Source: Entomortierella parvispora (taxonomy: Eukaryota > Mortierellomycota > Mortierellomycetes > Mortierellales > Mortierellaceae). Taken from it: a stretch of 64,000 bases of DNA. Shown here in pieces: positions 22,756 through 34,900 of the stretch. The translations under genes and the position numbers were made by a program. The first letter of the stretch is position 1, and each line of letters opens with the position of its first letter. Under the pieces are notes generated by a model. The model made no database searches. It worked only from the letters and a program-made list of their open reading frames with translations, and was not told the DNA's origin. The stretch covers positions 1,736,001 to 1,800,000 of the forward strand of contig OY752151.1 of the NCBI GenBank assembly GCA_963573315.1, read 5' to 3'.

Positions 22756-24093
22756 ATGATGTCTGTCATGAACAACTCCACAGAGCTGGATGACGCCGCA
22801 CCCGAACTCCTCCTCGACCAGCATGTCAAGTTCATTCAGGCCCTTGACACCGTAATAGACCTTTCATTTTCTTTCTCTCCTTCTTGCGCTACGATTGCAT
22901 CCACTTCATTCTGCAGAATTCCCCACGGACTAAACCTACTTGTGCATCCCATCTGGCGTGTTTGTAGAAGAAAAACGACCTCGAGTACTGGCTGACGGAG
23001 CATTTACGAGTCAATGGGCTCTACTGGGGAACCACTGCTCTCCATCTTCTCGGTCATCCCGACGCCCTGGATCAGGAACAAATTGTCGAGTACCTCGTCA
23101 AGTGCCAACACGACAATGGTATAGTAATACTGACGCCATGTCAACGTTAAGGACCTGAACGTTAACCGTTCTTCTCTGTTCTAGGTGGATTTGGTGGACA
23201 TACCGATCACGACCCTCATCTCCTGTCGACGCTGAGTGCTGTCCAGGTCTTAATCACATATGACCGACTCGATGCCATAAACGTCGACAAAGTGGTCGAC
23301 TGTAAGCCAGACAGGACAATGCCAACGAATGACAAATATCAAAAAACAACTGTAGCTGACTCGAATTCCTGTCTTGCTCCATAGACTTGGTGTCGCTTCA
23401 GAATGAGGATGGGTCTTTCAGTGGCGATAGCTGGGGAGAAACAGACACCCGGTTTATATTTTGTGCAGTCAACTGCCTGAGTCTTCTGAAGCGCTTGGAG
23501 GACCCACGCTTGAACTTGCAAAAGACAATTGACTATGTGGTTCGCTGCCGCAATTTCGACGGAGGCTTTGGAAGTGCACCTGGAGGAGAAAGTCATGCAG
23601 CACAGGTCTACGTCTGCGTCGGCACTTTGACAATCTTGGGAGGATTGCAGCATGTGGACGCAGATCAGCTTGGATGGTGGCTCAGCGAACGTCAGCTCAA
23701 GAACGGCGGCCTGAACGGCCGACCAGAAAAATTGGAGGATGTGTGCTATTCGTGGTGGGTGCTGAGCAGTCTGAGTATGTTGAAGCGTTCCCACTGGATA
23801 GACGCCACCAAGCTGACAAAGTTTATTCTGGAAGCACAGGTACGTCGCTGAGGATCTGCTTACCTTTGTTCGTGAGGACGGATTGATTCTGATCCTTTGA
23901 CCATTGAACCCTTTAGGATACGGAAACTGGCGGTATTGCAGATCGGCCAGGAAACATGCCTGATGTATTCCACACAGTCTTTGGCATTGCTGGCCTGTCG
24001 TTGATGGGCTACTCTGGATTGGTGGCAGTCGATCCGATCTACTGCATGCCCCGCCATGTCATCCAAAGAATCGGTCTTGCTGACAAGCACTAG
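22756..24093 (+). CDS. BET2: Rab geranylgeranyltransferase beta subunit
   Basis: Catalytic subunit of GGTase-II, which adds geranylgeranyl groups to Rab GTPases presented by REP. Exons 22756-22851, 22968-23118, 23185-23301, 23385-23839 and 23917-24093 give 331 residues, the same length as the mammalian enzyme. It shows the prenyltransferase repeats ([37 protein letters not shown]) and the zinc site: D and C in [11 protein letters not shown] plus a later His in [12 protein letters not shown]. Two adjacent ATG codons open the frame. A Rab GDI, which acts on the same substrates, is encoded at the right edge of the window; the distance makes this coincidental. Confidence 0.95.
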
Positions 24094-24453
24094 CACTCAC
24101 GGCGCACCTGTACATAGCAATGAATAACACATCTTACCAACACTGTTTCTGCTCACTGAGAATCTACACTACCAATATGGGGATCCAGATGTGGTCGAGG
24201 TCAAAGAGGACATCCGACCTGTGCCACCTTCTGAGTAAGAAACGAAACGGGCACGGGATGCGTGAGACCAACGACCGGCAAAGATAAAAAGGCGGAATGC
24301 ATCTCTTCTCTTTTTGATCTCCATCTCTCACATCCCCATTCACCCTGCCTGCTTTACCTTACCTACACTCCTACTCCCTCTTTACTCTCTTGGACACCGA
24401 ACTTACACGAGCATTCTCACCGTCTCCGCTTCACTCCTCGTTCTACATTTCCC
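24094..24453. other. intergenic, promoter of the DUF2408-like gene
   Basis: 360 bp with AATAACA near the BET2 end and a strongly C/T-rich stretch before the next ATG. No RNA gene recognised. An in-frame ATG at 24262 would extend the next protein by 64 pyrimidine-coded residues; I judge that to be leader. Confidence 0.5.
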
Positions 24454-24985
24454 ATGACGTCCACTCCCACGCCAGATCAGATTCCCATGGAGGAGCAACC
24501 TGTCCTCGAAGCCCTCGTCTCTATTAAGCACCGACTCACAGCCATCAAGAAAGATCGGTCCCAGTTCATAAAGACCTCCACAGTCACCGGTCTCTACGAC
24601 GAGCTTTCAGTACAGCTGCAAAAGCTGGAAGAAATTCGCGGGCCTTCTCAGATCTGGGGTACCAGGAACAACGTGAACAGTATCCTAGACGACCTCTTTG
24701 TCATCCTTTCGCTTTGCTTCATGGCCGTTGGCAAAACCAAGGAGAGTCCAGCGACCTATGTGCAACTTTTGACCATTAAAGTAAGAACCTGCGAAACCCC
24801 ATTTGCATTGACGAGTTACATGAGCCATCGCGCAAAGGCGCTTGAATGAACCAGAGTTCTTTTACCAACTTTTCTCTCTCACTCCTTGCACTTCTATCTA
24901 CCTTCACAGCAATGCCTGACAGGGCTTCAAGAATCCGGGATATACGCTGCTGGTAATCACCCGTACTTTTGGGCATGCGCTGTTC

Positions 24986-25020
<35 letters not shown>

Positions 25021-26518
25021 CTGACGCACGTCACAGGGCATCAAAGTCCGCTCGCGTTTGTTCGGATATGATGCAGATCTGTCTTTCTCTACTCTGTTCT
25101 TCCGTTGTCTCTCGGCCCGTCTACTTCCTGTCTAACCGAAGTGAATCTTGCAAAATAGAGGACCTCAAGCAATACCGGGACCGGCTACTGGAATTGGAGG
25201 CATTCATCAAAGTGGACGAAGTAAAAACATCTGTCCCAGATATCCAAACAAGAATCCTGCGTCGTAAACTCGACTACAACAGTAAGCTTTTTTTTTTTTT
25301 TTTTTTTGCCGCCCTTTTTCTGGATAATGTGGTTGCGAGGAATCAGACGAAAGAAAATGCCGCATGGATTGTGCTCCTGGTGCTGACAAAGAAGTTCCTC
25401 CTTTTCTGTATAGACAATTTGATGAAAGAGCTGACAGATGCCTCTAAATCCATCTCCCCAGAATTGGCTCCTATTCATCGTCGACTTGTCCAGCTGAAAA
25501 TTGAGCTCGATACTCTTGCCTCTAGATCGCATTGGAGTGCGACAGACATTCATCAGATTCAGGAAGAACTGCGAGAGATTGAAGCCAAGCGATCCGATGG
25601 AAAGTTCTTGGATGCTGCAGGCAACGTTGTGAGCGGTCAAGCTGCTGTGATCGGATTGCTGGAGGATTGCTACGATGACTGCCACAATTTGCTGGCGACC
25701 AAGGAGCGTGTACCCAGAGCTCTTCAGGACATTTACCAACGTCTGCAATCGATCAAGACAGACCTGGAGAAACTTGTTCTTACTCAACGGTGGACATTAC
25801 GAGAGACAGATCTTTGGCAGTACGAGATCCAATTGAGCGAGATCAGCGCACTTCGCAAAAACGGCAAATTTGTGGACCGGGAAGGCAACGTACATGAAGA
25901 CCAGGTGAGTTCTTGTCCATGGCTTTTTTTTGTGAACCTGTTGCCACCCAGTCACCTCCTGGCGATTCCGGCTAACCTGCCATTGTCTCTATAATAATAG
26001 GCTCTACTCAACTTCATGCTCCATAAATGCTATCGCCTGATTTATGTGCTTCTTTCGGCCTCGGAACCGATCGCTGAAGCGTTGATGCCTATTCACAATC
26101 AACTATTGACAGTGCGACGCTGTTTGTTGGAAGTCAAGAAGTGGGGAGGTGATTTCACAGGTAATTCATCGATTCATCGTGTCTTGGAGCATGCTCATGT
26201 CGCGCTTCAGATTTTGATTCTTGATGCCTTGCTAATACGGTCTCTAACTCTCTGTCACATTTCATAGTGCGTGACCTCTACCCATATCAAATGAAGCTGG
26301 CTTCCATGGACAACATGCGCGTGGATGGCAAGTTTTTGGACAAGGAGAATGAAATACCCGAGGGTCAGGGCATTTGCAATTCGTTGCTGAGCGAATGTTA
26401 CGATATCCTCTATGAGCTTCAGGAGAGCGTGGTCGATGAGGTTTCTGACGACGATACCAGCGATGGAGAGATTGAGATGGACCTTCGGAAGTCTAAAGGC
26501 CTGGATGTAGTCGTATGA
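24454..26518 (+). CDS. fungal protein of DUF2408 type, unknown function
   Basis: Exons 24454-24780, 24910-24952, 25159-25281, 25414-25904, 26001-26160 and 26268-26518 give 464 residues. The body has repeated helical units of similar pattern: PVLEALVSIKHRLTAIKKD near residue 12, ELAPIHRRLVQLKIELDTL near 180, ALQDIYQRLQSIKTDLEKL near 265, EALMPIHNQLLTVRRCLLE near 345. Each is followed by a DGKFLD/NGKFVD-type element (SDGKFLDAAGN, NGKFVDREGN, DGKFLDKENE). This agrees with my memory of the fungal DUF2408 family, whose function is not known. It is soluble and largely helical, with an acidic C-terminus (DEVSDDDTSDGE). Introns 2 and 3 contain poly-T runs of 28 and 20. The family name is moderately sure; the gene itself is clear. 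Confidence 0.7.
24990..25017 (+). repeat. intronic poly-T (28)
   Basis: Twenty-eight consecutive T in intron 2 of the DUF2408-like gene. Confidence 0.95.
25288..25307 (+). repeat. intronic poly-T (20)
   Basis: Twenty consecutive T beginning six bases after the donor GTAAGC of intron 3 of the DUF2408-like gene. Confidence 0.95.
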
Positions 26519-26755
26519 ATGGGCTATCAAGGACATTTTTGGCCAACTCCCCTCAAGTCCACAGTCTTTTCAGCATCCTGGCGAACCACCCCCTTTCGTC
26601 AAGCTCGTTTCCCCACCCTGTTACCCATCCACTAATGTAGTGAACACCTAGGAATTAAACTACTTTTTTTTTACGATTTATTGGTTCCTGCTTTAGCACT
26701 GGCTTCGCCCTTTTGAGTAAGCTTGAGCAATTGACCGCTTGTCGTCGTTACGCTT

Positions 26756-28486
26756 TTAAACGTCCGATGCGAGGGCAATTGCACAATGAGAACGTGAGTT
26801 CATTATGAAAGAGAGACACCGCGCAATTGTTTCAAAATTTCCGGCATCGCTGACAACATCCGAACACCAAAAAACCGAAAAATTACCTTTGGACACGGCC
26901 ACTTCCGACTAAATCGTGGATATGAAACTCGTGGGGAAGGAACGAACCGCGCAATGGTTTTGCAATGACGGCCTAACAACGAGCCATGCTTTTTTAGTTT
27001 ATCACCTGGTAAAAACAGGGTGTTACAGAGATCATAGATTTGCCCTCGGAGGAAAACAAAAAGACTTACAGAGGTCAACATGTCGCCAAACATCTGTCTC
27101 TTGATCATCCTCAGAATCTCTAGTCGCCCTTTAAGAAAGTGAGTGACGAAAAGACCACCCTGACGGATCGCAAATCGGTAAGCGACATCGTCCGAAGTCC
27201 TTTCGCGACGGCCTGAAGCCGCCGAGATGGTGTTCAATGAAGCAGCAGCTGCAGGCGTGGTCGGTATGGAGGAAGGTGCATTGGGCCCTGATCCGGAACC
27301 GGCTGCTGCTGCGCTGGAAGCTGCAGCGTCAGCTTTGATGGCCCTGGACTGCACCTGGTTTGTAGCGTTGATCAGCTGGTTCAGGGCAGAGTGTCCACTT
27401 CCGCCCGTGGCAGCACCGGGAGTGGCGGAGCTTCCTGTGGTGCGTCCCGTGGCATTGTTCAAATTTACGAGGTGAGGATTGGCAGGAACTGCAAGGCACC
27501 GAGTCAAGAGAGAGTATCGGATGAGCACCCTATAGAAAGAAGGGGAGGAAAAAAAAACAGGCCACTTCGGTTAGAGAGCGAGAAGAGAAGACTGCGGAAT
27601 ATTTCTTACAGATCTGGGCGTGGGATCGGATGTTCCCTCGAAGACAAAGAAGAGATAGAAGCTTTGTTGTTGTTTTTTTCTCGTACGTGATGTCTTCTTC
27701 CGTGGCGCCAATGGCCTCTTGAAGATTCGAGTGCTGGATTGAAATTTCAATGCACTGACCACTGGCGACTAAATTTCGGAAACGATCAAACAGGTCACCC
27801 GCATGCGCCAGCTCCGCCTGAAGAATCTCTGGGCTTTTATAATTCCCTCCTCCTCCTCTACTGGTGACCATGCTTCCCGATCTTCTCGATACGGGAGAGA
27901 CAGTTGAGCTTCTTTTGTTTGAGTTTTCAATGACGGTGCTCGGTCCCACCATGTTGTCTTCCGGTAATTTGCGTTTCGTTGATGACCCCGCTCTTGTTGT
28001 GGTTGCCAAGGTGGATTCTGAGAGTTCTTTTAAATATTGTTCTTTGGCTGTCATGATTTGGTCCACGTAATCTGGTGTCCGCATGATGGCAAACTCATCC
28101 GATCCTGTCCCACCAATATAAAACTTGCGGACAGTTCCGTCCTTGATCATCTGAGCTAGCGTTCGATCGACGGTTGTGTGGTCTTGAAGAAGACCATAGA
28201 TCTGGTGGACCATACAAACACGAGGAAAGAGTTTCTGTTGTCGGACGTGATGGGGGCGAATCAATTCGAGGAGGTAGTCAATGGCTCCAGAGGTATCTGT
28301 GGGGAGAGGGAGACCTGCGACTGCGGAGGATGGGGATTTGGATCCAGCGACCTGTCGACCACCACGCGAGGTGGGAGCCAGGGCCTCGCCCTCGACAATA
28401 AAGCCTCCGCCCTCTGAGCGGGTGGTCTCGCGAAGCAATTGGTAGCGTTGCTTCTGAGTGGACGGAACCGGTTTCCTGGAAGCCAT
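26756..28486 (-). CDS. STK19: STK19-like winged-helix protein
   Basis: Human STK19, named as a kinase, is a DNA-binding winged-helix protein of transcription-coupled repair. Exons 5' to 3': 28486-27687, 27636-27610 (27 nt, tentative), 27529-27070, 26972-26887 and 26849-26756 (tentative), 488 residues. Matches to the family include FPRVCMVHQIYGLLQDHTT with TVDRTLAQMIKDGTV, then FAIRQGGLFVTHFLKGR and FHIHDLVGSG near the end. Low-complexity stretches lengthen it: a basic N-terminus, a Ser/Arg-rich middle and an Ala/Ser/Gly insert near 310-380. Without the last intron the protein would stop eleven codons earlier in effect, at GRVQR (TAA 26885-26883). The polyadenylation signal on this strand near 26674-26680 favours the longer form. 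No kinase motifs are present. Confidence 0.8.
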
Positions 28487-29054
28487 TGAGCCTGTCTCGA
28501 GTCTCTCGGACTGGGATGGAGAGGAGAGATGGAGATGGAGAGTGTGAATGGGGGCAAAGTGTCGCAGCAGCAAAAGAAGTTTGTTCCAATTTGGTGGCAA
28601 CACCGGTCAGGAGGCGTGCGAGAAGCGGTGTGGAGGGGGTGTCTGAGGTGTGCCATCCGCCAGCAGCAGAAAGAAGAAGTGTGAGATTGCCTGAGTTCAA
28701 AGTCAAAGCAGCAGGCCGCCGGCGATCCCTCGTGCCTTCTTCCCAATCTGTAATTGACCGGGCTGCTTTTGTGAATCCGAGAGCGATACACCGCCCGTCT
28801 GCTCCCGACGAAAATGTCTTGTTGCCTTCCGAGCCTGCTGTGTCGTTTGCAATAAGAGGAGGGCCGAGATCAGGCAAAACTTTTTTTTTTTTTCCCCCTT
28901 CTTGCATTCATTCATTCACTCTCATTCTGTTCATTCACTCACTCCCACAACCACCCTCTCTCTTTCTCTTTCTCTCCCTCTCTTCTTTGCTTTTGCTTCG
29001 CTACTCATCCCTAATACCTCCCTGCAACCCCCAATTACATATACTCAATTCACA
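28487..29054. promoter_or_regulatory. shared divergent region between STK19 and RCF2
   Basis: About 570 bp. The STK19 side is GA-rich on the plus strand. The RCF2 side carries a 13-base T run (28881-28893), a CATTCATTCATTCAC tract (about 28906-28920) and a CT-rich leader to the RCF2 ATG. Antisense and sense ORFs through it (28278-28907, 28486-29127) are compositionally biased and not credible as genes. Confidence 0.5.
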
Positions 29055-29959
29055 ATGTCGTCGTCTTTGCACGCTCAGGACTTCAAGAACCCTCTCTTGG
29101 AAGAGGAGAATGATAAGCAAACCCTGATCTACACCGCCGCCGCCAAGGGTGCCGGTTTGGCCCTCGTTGCTGGAGGACTCGTCGCCTTGTCCGGAGCTCG
29201 CTATTCTAAAACCTACCTGACCCTCTCCCGTCCCATGAAGAGCTTCTTGCTCGGAACTGGTAAAACTAGCCTTCTCTTCTACCTTTGAATTCTGTCTTGA
29301 GGTCGATTCTGTTTACTAAACGCCCAATCGTCTTCTTTTAGGTGTTGCTGCTACTTCTGTTCTTTTCGCTGATCATGCTCGCGTTCACTACGAGGATCGT
29401 CAACTGCTTCGTCATTTGGATCAGGAAGCTGCCGACGCCGCTAGAGCCGAGATCCGTGCCCAGCGTGGTATCCTCGCAGAGTTGAACTACCAGGTCCGCG
29501 AAAACAGGAATGCGGTCGTTGGAATCTCATGGTTGACCTGCATGGCTGGTTCCTTGGGCTATACCTTCTCCAAGAAGGGTTTGACCACCACCCAGCGTAT
29601 TGTCACAGCTCGTAAGTGTACCTTTTTTTTTTTTTTTTTTTTTTTTTTTTGCGATACAGGTTTTTTGTCCTTTCCCATGATTGTGTCTGCAAGTACTAAA
29701 CTACATTTTCCTCTCTCTGTGGTGGCAACTAGGTATGTACGCTCAAGGATTCACAGTGTTGGTGATGATGGCTGTCGCCGCTTTGGAGCTCACGGATACA
29801 CCCAAGCCCCAGAAGGCTTTGGAGATGACGGATCAGTGGAAGGCCATCTTGGCCAAGGACAACCAGGGCAACTACATCGTGAAGGCCCCAGCAGTCTCTA
29901 CTCCTTCAACTGCTGCCGCTGCAGCATCATTATCTACCCCCTCCACCACATCCGCCTAA
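29055..29959 (+). CDS. RCF2: respiratory supercomplex factor 2 (HIG1-type)
   Basis: Inner mitochondrial membrane protein that associates with complex III/IV supercomplexes. Exons 29055-29259, 29342-29611 and 29733-29959 give 233 residues, close to yeast Rcf2. Visible are a hydrophobic segment at about residues 28-45 (KGAGLALVAGGLVALSG), a second near GVAATSVLFA, an Ala/Arg/Glu-rich helical loop, and then the HIG1-like part with TTTQRIVTARMYAQGFTV and AVAALELTD. The C-terminus is an Ala/Ser/Thr-rich tail. Intron 2 contains a 28-base poly-T. Divergent from STK19. Confidence 0.82.
29623..29650 (+). repeat. intronic poly-T (28) in RCF2
   Basis: Twenty-eight consecutive T in intron 2 of RCF2. Confidence 0.95.
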
Positions 29960-30415
29960 GCGTTCTCTTTTGCATCCAATACATAGATATTAAAAACCAT
30001 TTTTCAAAAAAGAGAGACTGATCTGAAGGTTCTCATTGGACATTTTTTACCCTCATTTTCTTTTTTTGTCCTGAGAAAAGAACCGATGGAGCAATACCAA
30101 ATATGTAGAATGATGTGAGGAGATAGCAAAGCATCACTTTCTGGCACCCTTTCACGAGAGATTACTACTGATTACTCAGGTACTACTGGAGATATGTTTC
30201 GGCTGTCATCATTTCGTTTTGATTTGAAAGCAAAGGACCATCAAAATTAAACCCCGTCGATCGGGCGATCACACACAAAGGTCGGCCAGTATTCTCACGC
30301 TGCGCTGCCCCACCTCTCTCCCAATGCAGGGCAGGTTCCTGGTTCATATCCACCAATTGTGCCCCAGGCGATGATCCTAACACTGGTGATTTATTTGGGG
30401 GGGGAAGGAGGTTTT

Positions 30416-30736
30416 CTAAAGGCGAGGGTTGGAGTAGTCTTCGACATCATAGTCAAAGGCCAGGATCTCATCAATGTTGGGACGGATGAAATTCACAACG
30501 GCATCGACGTGCTCGGGGGACTTGTCGTAGGTCTCGAGGGCGGCACGGTCCTTGAAGATCATGGTAAAGCCGTGGGTGTAGCCCTTGGAGCGGGCCGAGA
30601 AGTTGACTCCGAGGTGAACAGACTCGACGACGGTGAGCTTGTTCTTGAGGTCGGCGACCTTCTTGAGGATATCGTGAGCCTGCTCCTCAGAGATGGTGGG
30701 CTTGAACTTGAGGAGAATGATGTGTGCGACGGCCAT
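30416..30736 (-). CDS. stress-responsive A/B-barrel (Dabb) domain protein
   Basis: A single exon of 106 residues, one complete Dabb domain. The first strand is VAHIILLKFKP, the helix TISEEQAHDILKKVADLKNKL, and the core GVNFSARSKGYTHGFTMIF with DRAALETYDKSPEHVDAV is characteristic. Members form dimeric ferredoxin-like barrels; functions vary and are often unknown, so no substrate can be named. It starts 208 bp from the divergent J-protein gene, with a TGCATGC repeat between them. Confidence 0.85.
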   Translation of the reverse strand: MAVAHIILLKFKPTISEEQAHDILKKVADLKNKLTVVESVHLGVNFSARSKGYTHGFTMIFKDRAALETYDKSPEHVDAVVNFIRPNIDEILAFDYDVEDYSNPRL

Positions 30737-30881
30737 TGTTGGTTGGTTGTGGTAGGAAGTGGGAATGAGAAGGAGGGGATGAGTAATGCAAAAGGAAGAA
30801 GAGGATTCGACACCTCAGCGCAACCTTTTGAGCGCGTCGCAAGTGACTGCTCGTCACACTTGTTCTTTGATGGCGCCAGAA

Positions 30882-30896
30882 TGCATGCATGCATGC
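30882..30896. promoter_or_regulatory. TGCATGCATGCATGC element in a divergent promoter
   Basis: Overlapping GCATGC palindromes between the Dabb gene and the J-protein gene. Similar elements occur in two other divergent promoters of this window (22602 and 47838). The binding factor is unknown. Confidence 0.4.
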
Positions 30897-30944
30897 AACA
30901 ATCACTCTTCCCTTCGTTGCCATCCACCCATCCATCCGTCCACC

Positions 30945-31919
30945 ATGGTCAAGCTCCTCTTCCTCTACTCTAGGCCTCCGCGCCACTTCCCTCTAGCCGC
31001 TGCCACTCATCAAACCACACCAGCCCTCTTAGCCTCCGGATCGCTCCTTGGGACAGACAAATCATCTCGGTCCCCCTCCTCCTGTTTCTTCCACACCTCC
31101 CCGACCTCTCACCATTCTTCAAAGCTCAGCCGCAACCTCTATGAACAACTTGGCCTACCTCAAAACGCGTCCAAGAAAGAGATCAAAACCCAGTTCTATC
31201 GACTCTCCAAACTCCATCACCCCGACAAGAATGATTCTGAGGAATCTCGTCAAAGGTTCCTGCACATCAACGAAGCCTATTCTATCCTAGGTAACGACCG
31301 TCAACGACGCGACTATGACCTCACTCTTCTTGACCGATCAGGTCAACTCTACTCCTCTTCTGGATCGTATTCATCAAGACCTCCAGCAAGAGGCACGCTC
31401 AGGAGAACCCCCTTTCGCCACTCTGCACAGTCCGCAGCCGCCGCGGCAGAGGCCAGGGCCCATGCGGCCTTTCGACCGACCTATGGGGGCAAACCCAGCG
31501 CGTCCCATTTCGATTCAAAGTCCCATCAAGAGATGCATTATGAGCAGGAAGTGAGGCGAGAGGAACGGAGACAGGCACGGGAACGGGCCAGTGAAGAATA
31601 CAAATGGAGACAGCAATATGAGGACTCGGATACCATGTCCAGCAAATTGTTCAGGGTCGGCTTCATCTTCATGACCATCTTTTTGGCTTCGTCCATGATG
31701 CGGGTCTTTGCAGACGAGGAAACCAGTGACAGAAAGGAAGGAGAAAAAGAGAAGGAAGAGAAAGAAGAGGAGACATCAAGAATGGCACCTCCTAGGTTCG
31801 ACCAATCTCCAGAACAATCAGAGTCGACCTGCACGTCAACGATCGCTCATGAATTGAGGTCCTTTTCAGGAAGGGACTCCCCAATCCGGATACCCTTCTA
31901 TTCAAGCGTACATTCATAG
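30945..31919 (+). CDS. mitochondrial J-domain protein with C-terminal membrane helix (DNAJC30-like)
   Basis: One exon, 324 residues from ATG 30945 (good CACCATGG context). The N-terminus is basic, Ser-rich and free of acidic residues for about 35 residues, as in a mitochondrial presequence. The J domain covers about residues 65-130 (NLYEQLGLPQNASKKEIKTQ, HPD at 92-94, INEAYSILGNDRQRRDYD). A single membrane helix (VGFIFMTIFLASSMM) lies near residues 242-256, followed by an acidic tail. J domain plus late membrane helix is the plan of human DNAJC30. It would stimulate a mitochondrial Hsp70 at the inner membrane. An upstream in-frame extension is unlikely because it contains the divergent promoter. 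Confidence 0.82.
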   Translation: MVKLLFLYSRPPRHFPLAAATHQTTPALLASGSLLGTDKSSRSPSSCFFHTSPTSHHSSKLSRNLYEQLGLPQNASKKEIKTQFYRLSKLHHPDKNDSEESRQRFLHINEAYSILGNDRQRRDYDLTLLDRSGQLYSSSGSYSSRPPARGTLRRTPFRHSAQSAAAAAEARAHAAFRPTYGGKPSASHFDSKSHQEMHYEQEVRREERRQARERASEEYKWRQQYEDSDTMSSKLFRVGFIFMTIFLASSMMRVFADEETSDRKEGEKEKEEKEEETSRMAPPRFDQSPEQSESTCTSTIAHELRSFSGRDSPIRIPFYSSVHS

Positions 31920-31977
31920 ACGAGCGTTAGAGCAGCAACATATGTATAATAGTCTGTGAAAAGAAAAATGCTTTGAT

Positions 31978-34900
31978 TTATTTGACACCAGGACCAGTCG
32001 CTGAGGTCGCTGTCTGCCTCTGTCGCTGCTGCTCTTGCCGCTTGACATCTAGGGCGATCCAGCGCACAAATGTGTTCAAAACATGTTGACGTTCCTCTCT
32101 AAGTTCGACCGAGTCCAGATCCGAAGACTCGTAGAGAATATCCTGACAATGACTCGCACCAGGGATAATACGCATCACAGTCCTATATCCTTCTTCATCT
32201 CCCCCTTCGTCAATGAGACGGTTGTCGATAGGTGTCATTGGTGCCGATGTGGTCTGTGGTAAGGACAGGCTCTCAGGAACAACTTTGACGGAGGGAGAAG
32301 GAGTGGACTCCGAGGATGGACTCGCACTCGGGCCTTCTGTTGGAGAACCTTCGACTCTGATTTCAGTGGCAGCATCGGACAGCGTCAGTGTATCTTCAAA
32401 AGTCTCGTCGTTTTCATCGTCATCTCCATCGACGCCCACAGCAATGTTGGATCCTCGGAGATAAGGCATTGGTTGAGGATCCTGCGATACTGACGATAGG
32501 ACGGATCCGGAATCAGAGTCTCTGACGGGTCTGTAGGGCCGTCGATGTTGATGGCGGCTATTGTGGCGACGCTGCTTGTGGCTTTCATGATCCTCTCCGC
32601 AATGATGATGGAGGTGGTGACAGTGGTCTTTCTTGACATGAGAATGAAGCTCGAGCAACGGCGACGGCAAAGGGACTCCTATAATGCCGGTTTTGTCTGG
32701 AAATGATGGTGAAATAAGGGTTTCTGGATCTCCTGCCTTCTTTTGCTTTTGACCCGCCCGGTGAAGAGAATTGCGTTGGCTAAGGAACGCCTGCGCACTT
32801 GAACTTGCCAGTGTCAGCTCTTTCCACGGATCGTATTCGCCGTTAGTAAAATAGTATCGACCACCAGAATGTAACTCTGATTCTAACGCCATGACTGATC
32901 GTGGCTGCGACAATGGGGAAGAGGTTCCAGCGTTGGTGCCCAGTGCCTCGACAACAGCAGCGATATCGTCCTGTGCTTCCCTAACATCGTCGCCTGTTGT
33001 TTCTTGATATTGACTCATGCCTTGCACGTTGTCGCTTGGGGTCACCAGTACTGGCTGGTCTTCATCGTCCTCGGCAATTTCCCATCCTCGAAACTTGTTG
33101 TTGACATTGCGCTCCACATCCGGATAGCTCTTCAAGAGAGGAAGCTGCTTCTTCTTCACTGGGTGTAATCCCTCCTGGTTCTGGCCCTCGGGGTCTGCAA
33201 AGTAGAACTGGCATTCTTGCCAAGCCGCTTCCAAGGTGAGCAATCTCGAAAACACGCTGTCTGTTCGCTGCGCCTCTTTAGAGTAACACTGGCACGGTAA
33301 ACAAGGTGTGGTCGATTTGGTCGTCACAGTTGTCGTAGTCGGCATTGGATGCAAATGAGCGTAGGAGGCTGACATCAGTGGTATCGCTAGTTCCTCCCCA
33401 ACGAGCGACGGCACTCGAAATGCTCTGAAGATCCAATCACGCAGTGAACAGATGCCCTTGGGTGTCAATGAAACAATATCCAGGTCAATTGCTATAGCCG
33501 AGTATACTTCATTCTCGGCGTGCATGTCGCCGCTCCTCGTTTCCATCTTCGCCGTACGTGAATCCGACTGCTTACAGCAGCAGGCCGAAGGATGAGATGT
33601 TTGCAGGTACCCTAGCTCACTGCAGGTTTGCCAAAGCCAGGCCATACCAGCCAGATTCTGCACAGAGTTTGGGTCAATGTCTGAAGGCTGGAGATCTGTC
33701 GTTTTTGTAGGCGTAAAATACTGCTGATCCTTGAACCAGGACGCCAGCGCCCTAGTTTCAGAAATCCCGGCCACTGGAGAATATGTTGCTTCTGATTGCA
33801 TCGGGTCCGATGACTTGTCCCTTAGCTCAGCCATTGTGTCGCACAGCACATCCACAGAAGTCTTGGCGGGGAGAGTCGTCGGCGGTGTGACCACGGCATT
33901 ATACTGAACAGCACTTGCGACAGTCCACCAGATCCACCCGGCTGCATGAACTTCCTCACCATCCACAGCGTATTCGTGAGCAAAATCGGGGCTGAACCAG
34001 GATAGGACCTCCAGTTTAGCATTATAACGCCTCTGTTTATCCGTACTCTGTTCCTCCATGGGCTGCTGTGTAATAGTCGCGTCGATCTGGTCTTGCTTTT
34101 CTGTCCGGTTGGACGATGTGGCATTAAAGTCGTCTCCATAACTCAGGCTGGACATCTGATCCATGAACGAGTCAGTCATCTGAAGGGCGCTGTCTAAGAA
34201 ATCACGCGCGGCTGCCAGATCCTGGGAACATCTAGGGCCTAGAACGTCCGTTTGTGAACTGCTGTATTCAAAAAAATCCAGCGCCGATCGCACTGGCGCC
34301 GAGGAAGCAAAAGCTGCAAAGATCTTGGAAGGGTACCTTTGCCTAGTCCACGCTGCAAGATTTCCTCCGTAAGAGCATCCCGCCAATATCCATCTTGTAG
34401 CTGAATCGGATCCATTCTCAGACGTCGGGATTTCGCTAGTGCCAGCGGGAAAGGAAGAGTTCGAACGAGATCCAAAGAACAATGGTTGTTGAAGTGTTGG
34501 AAATATATCAATGAAGCTGACAATGTCCTCAATAGCTTGGTCCACGGTCAGGTATTCGAGTAGGTCCAGAGGTAACCCCTCCTTAGCAGATGAGTCGTAG
34601 TCTGTGTCTCCAGTGTGTTTTGGGTCATGATGCTTATTGTTGTTTTTGTTGCTTCCTGAGGTAACGACTCGTCCGCCTACACCAATGACGACTCCGTCTC
34701 CTCGCGATTTTGAGCCAGTATCCCCGTTCGTCTTGAGCGAAGAGGGAGTTATGGCCGCCGCCTCCCATGAGCCCCAGCCCCGTCCAGTACTTTCGGAATC
34801 GTCCTCTCGCTTTTGCTTCGTGTCATTGCCTGGTGTCAGATTAGACGGTGGCGTGTCCTGAAACTGAGGTATTGATTTGCCGTAGAATCTGTGCTCCAAC

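Noticed and set aside
28278-29127. Three overlapping long frames between STK19 and RCF2
   Set aside because: They overlap each other on both strands, are Arg/Ser/Pro-rich and cover a divergent promoter.
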